Of a DNA stretch of 26,179 nucleotides, positions 1 to 7,205 are shown piece by piece. Source of the DNA: a virus; IMG/VR virus record IMGVR_UViG_3300032087_002743, positions 1 to 26,179 of that record. The stretch is one strand, 5' to 3'. A program made the translations under genes and the position numbers. Numbering within the stretch: position 1 is the stretch's first letter; each line of letters opens with the position of its first letter. The notes below the pieces were generated by a model. The model was not told the origin of the DNA. It saw only the letters and a program-made list of their open reading frames with translations, and did no database searches.

Positions 1-225
1 ATAGAGCTTTTTGCTCTTGAGCTTGAACTTAGTGCCTTCTTGGGTATTACCTACAACTCCCCCAGCTTTATCATACACAGGCACTTCTTTTTTGCCCTTT
101 TCGATTTCGTATTCAATCTCTAGAGCCTTTGGGTTATCGACAACGTATTTGTCGATGTTTGGTTTGCCGCTGGTAGATTTGCCTGTTAGTGTGGCTTCCG
201 TTAGGTATTCTTTGAAAGTTCTCAT
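1..225 (-). CDS. N-terminal part of an unknown protein with a capsid-targeting-like leader
   Basis: The first 75 codons of a gene run off the window edge. The start ATG at 225-223 overlaps the upstream stop by one base (TAATG), so translation is probably coupled. The protein begins MRTFKEYLTEA. This resembles the capsid-targeting sequence of T4 internal head proteins (MKTYQEFI type) and contains L-T-E, which fits the (L/I)-x-E cleavage motif of the T4 prohead protease gp21. The rest of the visible part is charged and lysine-rich, and I do not recognise it. It is the third gene of a run (2454 to 1) in which all three products carry this leader behind one late-type promoter. Inference: an internal head protein or other virion-packaged protein. 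The full length and fold are unknown because the gene is cut. Confidence 0.8.
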   Translation of the reverse strand, partial: MRTFKEYLTEATLTGKSTSGKPNIDKYVVDNPKALEIEYEIEKGKKEVPVYDKAGGVVGNTQEGTKFKLKSKKLY

Positions 226-968
226 TAGAATATAATTTGTCCTCTTGATTTAGAGGGTTTATCTGTTACAACCAATCGACCTGCCGAATCCCCTCTAGAA
301 GGAGATTTACCATAAATCTTTGGAATCCCATTCTTATCAGAAGCCTCTGGATCGAATGTTTGATCTATTCTTCTCGCTCTCAGCCTAAAGAATAGATCAT
401 GCTCATCTGAATATTTCTTTGAATCAATCAATTTACCATTTACTGATACGACACCATTCTTGAAATCAGATACGACATCCATTGGGCCAATGTACATAAA
501 ATCAATTGGTCCACCCATTGCTTTATTCCCAATAACCAATAGCTTTTTATCTTTATCATTCAATTTGGCAAAGGTATCTGGAATCTTATCACCGAACTTC
601 AGACCATTTTTGATATGATTATCATATGCAGCTCTAAAGAAACGTGCACCAATCCCTGGAATAATTTCTTCAATACCTCTTAGACCACCACCAGCAAGAG
701 AAGGTGCTGCTGGACCCTTCATAGAGATATTCAGAATTCCCTTTGAGGTGAAGATCTGTACATCAGTATATGGTTCTGAACCAGAAGCTTGTCGGCCACC
801 ATACTTCTCAGCCTTGATAACACCCTTGACAGTTGTATCCTTTGATTTGATACTGATGGGTTTGCCATCATTCATCTTTACCGCATTATTGATAGCATCA
901 ACAAAACCAGTCTCTTGGCGTTCGGCTGATTTTCCCGCTTCGGTGAGGTATTGAGAGAACTTAAGCAT
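225..968 (-). CDS. Phage protein of unknown function with capsid-targeting-like N-terminus; possible nuclease fold
   Basis: The product has 247 residues and starts MLKFSQYLTEA, again matching the M-x-x-F-x-x-Y-L-x-E pattern with an L-T-E|A site for a gp21-type protease. A helix with RQETGFVDAIN (about 17-27) is followed by SEPYTDVQIF (64-73) and GILNISMKG (77-85). The order E, then D69, then a strand ending in K84 recalls PD-(D/E)XK nucleases, but the acidic residue before the lysine is serine, so this is only a suggestion. Glycine-rich and basic stretches follow (GGGLRG, KSPSRGDSAGR). The start overlaps the upstream ATPase gene by 8 bp, and the stop forms TAATG with the next gene. It resembles conserved hypothetical proteins of marine T4-like phages. 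The function is not established. Confidence 0.85.
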   Translation of the reverse strand: MLKFSQYLTEAGKSAERQETGFVDAINNAVKMNDGKPISIKSKDTTVKGVIKAEKYGGRQASGSEPYTDVQIFTSKGILNISMKGPAAPSLAGGGLRGIEEIIPGIGARFFRAAYDNHIKNGLKFGDKIPDTFAKLNDKDKKLLVIGNKAMGGPIDFMYIGPMDVVSDFKNGVVSVNGKLIDSKKYSDEHDLFFRLRARRIDQTFDPEASDKNGIPKIYGKSPSRGDSAGRLVVTDKPSKSRGQIIF

Positions 969-2454
969 ACATTGAAATCATGCGTTCCATCTCTGATTTA
1001 GAAACATCGACTCCAGCCTTCAAAGAGCCGGCGTACATGTTCAGACCACGAGATAGTTTTCGTAGGTTGGCAGATTGTTTGGATTTACCTTCACGCAGTA
1101 GTTTTACAACATACTTACGATCCTTGGAATCGAGGTACATACCATCATCAAGTGGCATTTTATCGACGATCTTTTCCATGAAATCATAAATCTCTTCTTC
1201 TGTTGGATCGATATTCACCAAGAAGGCACGTGTACGAAGAGCACCATCTGGATCGAGTTTATCAGGCTTCAGGTTAGAGATAAAGATGATCTTTCCAGTG
1301 AACTCAAAGTATCTTGGAATCAGACCTTGTTTCTCCATTTCCTCGTCAGTATATTCACCGGGTTCCACGACATCGGAGCTCCTCTTGGAATAAACCATCT
1401 TACGAATCTTCTTGGTATCAGTAGCAGCTTTCAAGATGTTTCGGCTCTCTTGATCAGCAAAGACATTATCTGAATCATCAAAGAACACAATCTGATTACG
1501 ATATTTGAAGAGAAGACGGTAAAGACCTGCAGCAGAGATTGAACCGGTGTTCTTGAAGTAGTCTCTGTTATCCACAAGACCAAGAGCATCAAGTTCTTTC
1601 TCGGCAGTGAATGTCTTACCAATACCACCACGTCCAGCAACAAAGAGGGCATTAGATGCACCGGAATGCATCAGCTTCAGGAGATTGGCATAGTCTTCAA
1701 GTTGTTTCTCAAAGACCAGACGATCTGCATTTGCCTCTACTGCTTCCAGCTCAGGATCTACCGAAATCATTTCCTTGGCGCTACCACGGGAGACCGAGGC
1801 ACGAACAGCACCAATAGAAGAGAGAATATCTGCACTGGAACCCTTGATATCCTTATCCAATGTATTACCACCGGTCCAGACATATTTTCTACCGGATTTC
1901 TCAAATGCACCGGGATAACGATTTCTGAGTTCACGATGAACTCTGTATCCGGCATTCGTGAATTTGTTACCGATCTCTGTGGCACTATGCTCTGACTTCT
2001 TCTTCATATAATTCAGGATCTGAACCGGAAGTGATTCGTCAACGGATTCACGAATTGCCTCTTCTTCTGGTTCGATATAAAGAGTCTTGCTCTTGGCACC
2101 GGTCTTCACAAAATTTGCAAATGCAGGAAGCGCACGAACAAGTGAGACCTGTGTATCGAATTGAACATTCAGTGGTGCCTTACTCTTACCATCCCAATAG
2201 TCAATGGAATCGAGGTTCATGGAAGATACAGAACCGGCACTTTTCCAGTTGAATCGAAAACACCGGTTACCTTTGGGGACATAGAATCGAATACCGAATC
2301 TTTGTCCGGCCTTACCGGTGTATTTTTCGACCGATGGATGGGCGAAGAGTTTAACCTTGAGTTTCTTGGAGAGGTATTTGGCAATGACCGTTGAGGCTCT
2401 TCCAAATTCTGAAGCTGAGATAGATTCTGATAGATATTCGCTGAATTTTTGCAT
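961..2454 (-). CDS. AAA+ ATPase with capsid-targeting-like N-terminus
   Basis: The product has 497 residues from the ATG at 2454. An in-frame ATG three codons upstream (2463) is possible, but only the 2454 start puts the motif MQKFSEYLSES at the very N-terminus, with L-S-E|S as a candidate gp21-type cleavage site. A middle segment (about 142-195) looks like a winged-helix domain. The AAA+ core has Walker A GRGGIGKT (274-281), Walker B IVFFDDSD (322-329), a sensor-1-like strand IIFISNL and a possible arginine finger in the LRTRAF segment. It lies alone with its two downstream partners behind a TATAAATA box at 2496-2503. Inference: a late-expressed ATPase that may be packaged in the head. Its substrate is unknown. 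The ATPase assignment is firm; the packaging idea rests on the leader only. Confidence 0.9.
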   Translation of the reverse strand: MQKFSEYLSESISASEFGRASTVIAKYLSKKLKVKLFAHPSVEKYTGKAGQRFGIRFYVPKGNRCFRFNWKSAGSVSSMNLDSIDYWDGKSKAPLNVQFDTQVSLVRALPAFANFVKTGAKSKTLYIEPEEEAIRESVDESLPVQILNYMKKKSEHSATEIGNKFTNAGYRVHRELRNRYPGAFEKSGRKYVWTGGNTLDKDIKGSSADILSSIGAVRASVSRGSAKEMISVDPELEAVEANADRLVFEKQLEDYANLLKLMHSGASNALFVAGRGGIGKTFTAEKELDALGLVDNRDYFKNTGSISAAGLYRLLFKYRNQIVFFDDSDNVFADQESRNILKAATDTKKIRKMVYSKRSSDVVEPGEYTDEEMEKQGLIPRYFEFTGKIIFISNLKPDKLDPDGALRTRAFLVNIDPTEEEIYDFMEKIVDKMPLDDGMYLDSKDRKYVVKLLREGKSKQSANLRKLSRGLNMYAGSLKAGVDVSKSEMERMISMYA

Positions 2455-2495
2455 AGTTCCCATATATTGTGAGTGAACACAGTTTGTATATGTTC

Positions 2496-2503
2496 TATTT
2501 ATA
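2496..2503 (-). promoter_or_regulatory. T4-type late promoter (TATAAATA)
   Basis: An exact TATAAATA on the minus strand sits in the 54-bp gap between the gp41 stop and the AAA+ ATPase start. T4 late promoters, read by RNA polymerase with gp55, gp33 and the gp45 clamp, consist of just this box. No good -35 was seen. The predicted start is near 2490, giving a leader of about 36 nt. Confidence 0.7.
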
Positions 2504-2508
2504 CAATT

Positions 2509-3888
2509 TCAGACCTTGAAATCAGAGAAATCTTGTCGGGCACCAACAGAGAATGGACTGGAAGCCACCGGTGCTGCAGCGGTATCATCGACCAGATCAG
2601 CCGTGGCATCTTCTACATCAAAGAGTCGCATGTGTGACCGATCAACACCCACGGTGAATCTCTTGTTGCTCGAAGGATCATTGTACCGATTCTTGAGCTG
2701 CTTGATCAAGAGTTGACCAGACTGTTCTAGTTTCTCGTTACTGATTGCAGCAATCATGAAGTCAGCCGTTGCGGGAAGACCAAATGATTCACTGGTATCA
2801 GTCAGGTCGACATCAGAACTCTTGTAACCCTCTCGGTTCAACTGTGTGGCAGACCAGATAGGGACATTGAATTCTACAGCAAGACCACGAATCTCTTCAG
2901 CGATTGCCTTGACAAATGAGTAGGTATTGACAGAACCGCCCAGACCACGAATACGAGCCGAAGAACAGATATTCAGGTAATCGATAAAGATCAGGTCCGC
3001 CTGAAAATCTTTCTTGAGCCGGAGTTCATTCAACAGGGCACGAAAATGCCCAACATGTGCAGACCCAGTGGGATATTCCTTGATCACCAATTTGCCATTG
3101 GTCTTTGCCTGGATCTTTGCAATCTTGGAGTCAAAGATCTCTTTGCTGACATGACCAAGTTGATCAAGTGAGATATCAAAGAGGTTGGCATCAATACGCT
3201 CGGCGATTCTTTCTTCTGCCATCTCCATTGTGATATACAAGACATTCTTTCCATGTGAAAGAGCGGCAGCGGCAAAGTGACACATCATTAGTGATTTGCC
3301 AACACCAGTACCGGCAAGAATGATATTCAGAGTCTTGTTTGGCACACCACCCTTCGTGATGGTATTGAACATCTCAAGGTCAAAGGGCATTCTTTCCTCA
3401 TGTTCATGGTAGAATGCATATCGATCATCGGCATTCTCAAGGTAATCGTGCCCGACATTGGTATCGAATGTCACAGAGATGGCATTCTTGAGGATATCTA
3501 GGATTGCACCCTTGCTCTTATCTTTCGATTTGCCATCAATGATTTCAATCGATTCGATAATCGCAAGGTGGACAGCTCGATCTTGGCACCATTTCTCAGT
3601 TGAATCCAGTAACCAATCTTCTTGGCAATCATCTTCTTTGGCAAGGGTCTGAATCGTCGAGAGGACCTCGGCGGATTTGAGTTTATTGAGGTCTGATTCT
3701 TCATACTCAACCTGCAGTGATGGTGAATTGGGGAGCTTGTTGTATTTTGTGATGAAGGAGAGAATCAGTTCATATACAATACGATCTGTTCCCTCGAAGT
3801 ATTCTGATTTGATATGTGGAAGAGCCTTGCGGCAAAAAGACTCTCGTTGAATAAGGTTTCTAAGGATTAGATTCGGTAGGTTTGTCAT
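2509..3888 (-). CDS. 41: Replicative DNA helicase, T4 gp41 (DnaB-like)
   Basis: This is the hexameric 5'-3' replicative helicase that unwinds the fork and works with the primase. The product has 459 residues, close to the 475 of T4 gp41. The N-terminal helical domain (1-150) shares segments such as SEYFEGTDR and GHDYLEN with T4. The RecA-type core has Walker A GTGVGKS (193-199), the gp41-typical LYITMEMAEERIAERIDAN, Walker B LIFIDYLNI (299-307), then ATQLNREG and ESFGLPATADFM, which match T4 gp41 closely. The start overlaps the upstream small gene by 29 bp. The cognate gp61 primase is not in the window. It is the last early-type gene before the late operon. Confidence 0.97.
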   Translation of the reverse strand: MTNLPNLILRNLIQRESFCRKALPHIKSEYFEGTDRIVYELILSFITKYNKLPNSPSLQVEYEESDLNKLKSAEVLSTIQTLAKEDDCQEDWLLDSTEKWCQDRAVHLAIIESIEIIDGKSKDKSKGAILDILKNAISVTFDTNVGHDYLENADDRYAFYHEHEERMPFDLEMFNTITKGGVPNKTLNIILAGTGVGKSLMMCHFAAAALSHGKNVLYITMEMAEERIAERIDANLFDISLDQLGHVSKEIFDSKIAKIQAKTNGKLVIKEYPTGSAHVGHFRALLNELRLKKDFQADLIFIDYLNICSSARIRGLGGSVNTYSFVKAIAEEIRGLAVEFNVPIWSATQLNREGYKSSDVDLTDTSESFGLPATADFMIAAISNEKLEQSGQLLIKQLKNRYNDPSSNKRFTVGVDRSHMRLFDVEDATADLVDDTAAAPVASSPFSVGARQDFSDFKV

Positions 3889-4153
3889 TCTTTGTTTGTT
3901 CTTCCAAGATATTGATCAGGATCTTTCCAACTGTATCTTGTAATTCTAACACATTCTCTGCCTCTTGTACAGACATATCTTTAGGTGGTGTGATAACTTC
4001 AAAGTTAAAGGTGACCTTACAGTTATCTTCTTCATCGTGTTCGCCAAAGGAGACATTTCCAAATGCAAATTCAACATTCTTGAATGCACCTTCAGTGATT
4101 TGAATAATGGCAAGACCATTACCTGAGTTCTTATCTGTCAGTTTGTATTTCAT
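3860..4153 (-). CDS. Conserved small phage protein of unknown function
   Basis: The product has 97 residues and is acidic, with predicted beta structure in the first 60 residues (alternating hydrophobics in GLAIIQITEG, NVEFAFGNVSF, KVTFNFEVI). A charged helix follows (MSVQEAENVLELQDTVGKILINILEEQ). There is no catalytic motif I recognise. Its ATG overlaps the stop of the tiny upstream gene (ATGA), and its end overlaps gp41 by 29 bp, so it is probably co-translated with the helicase. Confidence 0.8.
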   Translation of the reverse strand: MKYKLTDKNSGNGLAIIQITEGAFKNVEFAFGNVSFGEHDEEDNCKVTFNFEVITPPKDMSVQEAENVLELQDTVGKILINILEEQTKNDKPTESNP

Positions 4154-4257
4154 ACCAGTTTCAGTAGTTGCATCATATCTATTACCACTTCTCCGAGATG
4201 GAGAGTGATTTCAATGAGGAGTAGGGCGACGATGATTTTACTTTTCTGCTCTTTCAT
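4150..4257 (-). CDS. Tiny hydrophobic peptide (35 aa)
   Basis: This short ORF begins MKEQKSKIIVALLLIEITLH. It starts 2 nt after the preceding small gene and ends in a 4-bp ATGA overlap with the next gene. The segment from about residue 8 to 20 is hydrophobic, and the peptide has a basic N-terminus, so one membrane-associated helix is possible. The only support for it being real is that it fills the gap exactly, with coupling at both ends, in an operon where nearly every junction is built this way. The function is unknown. Confidence 0.55.
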   Translation of the reverse strand: MKEQKSKIIVALLLIEITLHLGEVVIDMMQLLKLV

Positions 4258-4259
4258 AT

Positions 4260-4439
4260 TCACAACTTCACATCCTCTGGATCAAGTGAGCCTTCAACAA
4301 TTTGAATTGCAATATCAATCGCATAAAGCATTCCAAGCTGATGTTCATTCTGATCCACAATCTTGTAGAGCCTGTCATACAAGCATTCCAGATCCCTCTG
4401 TATTTCGTAACGTTCAACACTCATTTCTTTAACACTCAT
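4260..4439 (-). CDS. Small acidic phage protein (59 aa), unknown
   Basis: The ORF has 59 codons and starts MSVKEMSVERYEIQRDLECL. Its ATG overlaps the thyX stop (ATGA at 4439-4436), and it ends 2 nt before the next tiny gene. A second in-frame ATG is at 4424. The sequence is likely all-helical and charged, with the heptad-like stretch YEIQRDLECLYDRLYKIVDQ, so it may form a coiled coil. No family is recognised. Placement and coupling make it a credible gene. Confidence 0.65.
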   Translation of the reverse strand: MSVKEMSVERYEIQRDLECLYDRLYKIVDQNEHQLGMLYAIDIAIQIVEGSLDPEDVKL

Positions 4440-5059
4440 AGTCCAAAAGCAGCAATGGTATGTTCAAAGGGATTGCCGGGAATCATCTTCACTGAGTCAA
4501 GCATCATCTGAGCAATCTCACGAATCTCTTTCTGGGCATCCGGTTTGTTTCGCAATCCCTGAAAGTGATAGAAGCTTCTCCAGTTGAACATCACATCCGA
4601 AGTTATCTTGCTGTTGTATGTCTTGAAGAATCGAGCAGATTCCTTGGCACGTTTGCGACCCAGAACATCAGTCAGTTCACCAACGCATTGATGATAAAGC
4701 TCATTCCCTTGTTGAGTATAATGAGCCAGTTTATCTTGCCAATACTCATCCCAATCATCCGGCACGAAAAACTTGTCTTCCTTCAGTTCCTTGTAACGGG
4801 CAGATTCGGCATTGATGGAGACTCCGATACGATGTTTAAGAAGGTGAATGTGAGAAGCAATATCGCAATCAACCAGAAAGTGAATTGAAGACTTCTCGAA
4901 AGGTGTGTGGTGACCCGCTTCAGCGAGGAAGCTGAGAAGTTTTGGTATTCGGTTTCGTTTTTCATCTGTAATTTCTCGACTGGTGGAAGTCCATGCGCTA
5001 CAGGCATGAAGTTCGTCTGATCCGTAGTGTCCGATTAGTTCTACTGTGTTATTATTCAT
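4436..5059 (-). CDS. thyX: Flavin-dependent thymidylate synthase ThyX
   Basis: It makes dTMP from dUMP using methylene-tetrahydrofolate, FAD and NADPH. With dCMP deaminase and dUTPase elsewhere in the window it completes a phage dTTP supply route. The product has 207 residues, usual for the family. HHTPFE (50-55) is the conserved N-terminal histidine segment, and the signature is LLKHRIGVSINAESARYKEL (73-92). Two deviations stand out: the usual RHR is KHR, and eight rather than seven residues separate it from the conserved Ser. The C-terminal segment WRSFYHFQGLR matches the ThyX pattern (WxxFxxLR type). The ATG and stop both lie in 4-bp ATGA overlaps. Confidence 0.93.
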   Translation of the reverse strand: MNNNTVELIGHYGSDELHACSAWTSTSREITDEKRNRIPKLLSFLAEAGHHTPFEKSSIHFLVDCDIASHIHLLKHRIGVSINAESARYKELKEDKFFVPDDWDEYWQDKLAHYTQQGNELYHQCVGELTDVLGRKRAKESARFFKTYNSKITSDVMFNWRSFYHFQGLRNKPDAQKEIREIAQMMLDSVKMIPGNPFEHTIAAFGL

Positions 5060-5691
5060 TTCAAAAGATCTGCGTTCTCATAGATGTTTCCGATAACTTC
5101 GCTACATCTAGCATTACTGAAAAACCTATCACCAAATTGGGGGTAATGGTGTGGGTGGTAATAAGGGCATGAAGCATTCCATTTCCATTCATCCCAAAAG
5201 ACTTTGTAGTTCAAGTCTGCGAGTTTAACAATGTCACCCTCGTAGATCTCAACCCCATTTTTGTCCATGAGTCCGGTGTATTGTTGAAAATGATATCCAT
5301 CATGCTTAAGAGCAAAGTCTATAAGAACAAATCTAGAATCAGATTCAAATGATTCACTTTCCGCATCCCAGATACGAAATTTCAATAATCTCTGTCTTTC
5401 ATTGACTGCCTTCTTTCTTTCCTTTACCAGACGCCGTTCCTTCATGCTCTCAGTTTCCCATTTTGGCAAATCGACTCTATCGGGAAACTTAACCGTTCCA
5501 ACAACCCACCACCAAGATTCGTCATCTTTCACGATCATCAAATTCAGATCTGACATCTGAAAGCTATGACCTTCTTTCTCATGGTGCTTCACGAAGGGAA
5601 TATTAAGCAGTTCATCCACTGTTTCAAATTCAGCTACTTCTGGAGTGAATCCAGAGCAATAGTTTGGAATGTGTTGAATTATTTGATTCAT
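5056..5691 (-). CDS. YopX-domain phage protein
   Basis: The product has 211 residues from the ATG at 5691, chosen because it makes an ATGA overlap with the ORF before it. The open frame extends further up, but only with a non-ATG start. Residues 1-75 form a separate N-terminal domain with ETVDELLNIPFVKH and an unusual WWWVVG. A basic helix follows (84-105, ERRLVKERKKAVNERQ). From FRIWD (105) on it is a YopX domain, with QYTGLMDKNGVEIYEGDIVK (137-156) and SEVIGNIYENADLL (197-210). YopX proteins are common in phages and their function is unknown. The two-domain form is the notable feature. The end overlaps thyX by 4 bp. Confidence 0.85.
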   Translation of the reverse strand: MNQIIQHIPNYCSGFTPEVAEFETVDELLNIPFVKHHEKEGHSFQMSDLNLMIVKDDESWWWVVGTVKFPDRVDLPKWETESMKERRLVKERKKAVNERQRLLKFRIWDAESESFESDSRFVLIDFALKHDGYHFQQYTGLMDKNGVEIYEGDIVKLADLNYKVFWDEWKWNASCPYYHPHHYPQFGDRFFSNARCSEVIGNIYENADLLK

Positions 5692-5753
5692 TCTACAGGT
5701 ATCACTTTCGTATCGAGGATCTCGTCTATTAGTTGTTGTTGTGTGATAGTCAT
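5688..5753 (-). CDS. Possible 21-residue mini-ORF linking two genes
   Basis: ATG at 5753 overlaps the preceding stop (ATGA), and the TGA at 5690-5688 overlaps the YopX start (ATGA). The peptide begins MTITQQQLIDEILDTKVIPV. It may be a real microprotein, a coupling leader that hands ribosomes to the YopX gene, or the remnant of a larger gene. No family can be assigned to so short a sequence. Confidence 0.35.
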   Translation of the reverse strand: MTITQQQLIDEILDTKVIPVE

Positions 5754-5899
5754 TCTTCGATCTGTTCGTATTGTTCAGGTGCTTCTGGATACAACTCCCA
5801 AAGCATACCGCACTTTTTGAGTTCGTCAAACTCTTTTTTTGTCAAAGAGTGAAGTGGTCGTTGTGAATTTAAAAAGGCGTTCCACCAGCCGTCATTCAT
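5750..5899 (-). CDS. Small phage protein (49 aa), unknown
   Basis: The start is set at ATG 5899 (MNDGWWNAFLNSQRP), 19 nt after the upstream stop. The longer open frame to 5962 would need a TTG start. The sequence has an aromatic N-terminus, a KKEFDELKKCG helix and a tail ending QYEQIEE before an ATGA junction. The last 24 nt closely match the end of the gene at 6300-6470 (TYDQIEE, same ATGA), suggesting a duplicated gene boundary. No function is recognised. Confidence 0.6.
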   Translation of the reverse strand: MNDGWWNAFLNSQRPLHSLTKKEFDELKKCGMLWELYPEAPEQYEQIEE

Positions 5900-5918
5900 C
5901 TGAGTCTTACCAACTTGC

Positions 5919-6116
5919 CTAGCGATGTGATTTACATTCTTCACAATAAAAGTTTCCTTCAAATGTCAACTGTATAGGGTAGCTTTTGTGTTCATCGCAG
6001 AACCTTTTGGTGATCGGGAACCAATCTCTACAGGCTTCGCACATCTCAATCGTGCTGTGATTCGATATGAAGCATTCTTGTTCAAGAGTATAGCTATCAT
6101 CAAGCAGAAAGTTCAT
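5919..6116 (-). CDS. Small putative zinc-binding protein (65 aa)
   Basis: The product has 65 residues with two CxxC-type pairs: CEAC near residue 26 and CEEC near 58, with FCDEHK between them. This layout suggests a zinc ribbon or knuckle. The acidic N-terminus reads MNFLLDDSYTLEQE. The ATG at 6116 lies inside the end of the upstream gene (17-bp overlap). Small zinc proteins of this kind in phages are often regulators or partner proteins, but no specific family is recognised. Confidence 0.7.
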   Translation of the reverse strand: MNFLLDDSYTLEQECFISNHSTIEMCEACRDWFPITKRFCDEHKSYPIQLTFEGNFYCEECKSHR

Positions 6117-6303
6117 TGGTCATTGCCTCCACGACACTTTTCAGTTCGTCGAATCCCATGAAGTATTCACATTCATCCGGCAACAAGATTCTCACACGAT
6201 CACCCACTTTTGAAAATGTGATTGTTCCAAAATGGCGACGTTGGGTCGGTCTGATTTTCTTGGTCGGGTCATCCTTCTCTTCGATTTTGTATTCAATTAT
6301 CAT
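6100..6303 (-). CDS. Small phage protein (67 aa), unknown
   Basis: The ATG at 6303 overlaps the previous stop (ATGA). The sequence begins MIIEYKIEEKDDPTKKIRPT and continues with a beta-like stretch (FGTITFSKVGDRVRILLP), then an acidic helix with FDELKSVVEAM. It looks like a small alpha/beta fold. No motif is recognised. The end overlaps the zinc-protein gene by 17 bp. Confidence 0.7.
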   Translation of the reverse strand: MIIEYKIEEKDDPTKKIRPTQRRHFGTITFSKVGDRVRILLPDECEYFMGFDELKSVVEAMTNELSA

Positions 6304-6470
6304 TCTTCAATCTGATCGTATGTCTGGAGGATCATCCCAGCCTTGAGGCAGGAGGGGCGAATTGGTTCGGTTTTCACTTCAAACCAAGTTGAGATGTTCT
6401 GGGTATACCGTTTCCGAAAGAACGGCAACTGCATTCGCCTCTTGATGAGTGTGATAGGGTTCTCTTTCAT
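6300..6470 (-). CDS. Small basic phage protein (56 aa), first gene of an operon
   Basis: The start is set at ATG 6470 (MKENPITLIKRRMQLPFFRK) because a near-consensus promoter lies just upstream. Predicted transcription would begin about 3 nt before this ATG, leaving no room for a Shine-Dalgarno. The N-terminal half is basic (KRRMQLPFFRKR). The C-terminus ends TYDQIEE and matches the end of the gene at 5750-5899. The function is unknown. Confidence 0.65.
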   Translation of the reverse strand: MKENPITLIKRRMQLPFFRKRYTQNISTWFEVKTEPIRPSCLKAGMILQTYDQIEE

Positions 6471-6479
6471 TATGGTAAT

Positions 6480-6508
6480 ATTATACCATAAATGAAATAC
6501 TTTTTCAA
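6480..6508 (-). promoter_or_regulatory. Sigma70-like promoter, near-leaderless
   Basis: Minus strand: TTGAAA (6508-6503), 17-bp spacer, TATAAT (6485-6480), with TGG just before the -10 (extended -10 type). Predicted +1 is 6473, 3 nt before the ATG at 6470. Layout and sequence resemble the promoter at 14182-14210. Confidence 0.7.
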
Positions 6509-6512
6509 CCAA

Positions 6513-7205
6513 TCATTTCTTACGAGAAAAGAGGCAAAAACGCTTGTCTTTCATGTATTGGACTTGAAATTCATTGAAGCCATATTGAGACAGTATCCGC
6601 CGAAGAACATCTGGTCCTGTTGGAAGCCAATTGATTCCAAAATCTGTTTCTCCAATTCCAGAGAGACAGTGCTGCTCTTGTTTTGATTCTTCCGACAAGA
6701 CAAACCCAGAATAGTTGCATCCCGGTTGGTATGCAGTATTGATCACCAATAGGTCTTTGGTGACTTCGGCAACAGTCTTGAGATGCAAGAATGGATTCTC
6801 AAGGTGATACAGAATTCCATTGAAGAACACGATGTCATAACTACAGGGAATGAACTCACTGAGGATTTTCATATCCGCAACCTGAAAGTGTAGGTTGCTG
6901 GTATCCATCAGATCAATTTTGTCCTTTAACCAGTTTGCCTGATCAATCCAGTATTGCCTGACATCAAATCCAAAACCAGACTTGATGCCAAACATCTGAC
7001 ATTCAAATAGGTGTGCCCCGGCATTACAGGCAACATCAAGGACTTTCTTTTCAGAAAAGGAATCACCATACAATTTCTGAACATCATTCACAACGTGTTC
7101 TTTACGAACCATGAAGCCGCCATTGTAAGGTTCAAACAAATCAGATGTGCGTGTGTCTTTCGTGATACGCACATCGTGATGCCACTTATCGCTTGGTTCT
7201 TTCAT
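6513..7205 (-). CDS. Class I SAM-dependent methyltransferase (CmoB-like fold)
   Basis: The product has 230 residues. SAM motif I is KVLDVACNAGAHLFE (54-68), followed by an acidic strand end, GFGFDV. Motif IV-like DIVFFNGILYHLENPFLHLK resembles CmoB and related tRNA or small-molecule methyltransferases (LYHxxxPxxHL). The N-terminal ~45 residues are an extra segment with several aromatic and basic residues. The substrate is unknown. Nucleic acid, tRNA wobble uridine or a glycan are all possible. The ATG overlaps the nucleotidyltransferase stop (ATGA). Its stop lies just upstream of the promoter at 6480-6508, so it is probably the end of one operon. Confidence 0.88.
   Translation of the reverse strand: MKEPSDKWHHDVRITKDTRTSDLFEPYNGGFMVRKEHVVNDVQKLYGDSFSEKKVLDVACNAGAHLFECQMFGIKSGFGFDVRQYWIDQANWLKDKIDLMDTSNLHFQVADMKILSEFIPCSYDIVFFNGILYHLENPFLHLKTVAEVTKDLLVINTAYQPGCNYSGFVLSEESKQEQHCLSGIGETDFGINWLPTGPDVLRRILSQYGFNEFQVQYMKDKRFCLFSRKK

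Noticed and set aside
225-968. Firm call of a PD-(D/E)XK nuclease
   Set aside because: The acidic residue before the motif lysine is Ser, and no profile search could be run, so it is kept only as a possibility.
5692-5829. Upstream extension of the YopX-domain frame
   Set aside because: It needs a non-ATG start, overlaps another gene, and the extra residues are low-complexity Thr/Asn/Arg. The ATG at 5691 has an ATGA overlap.
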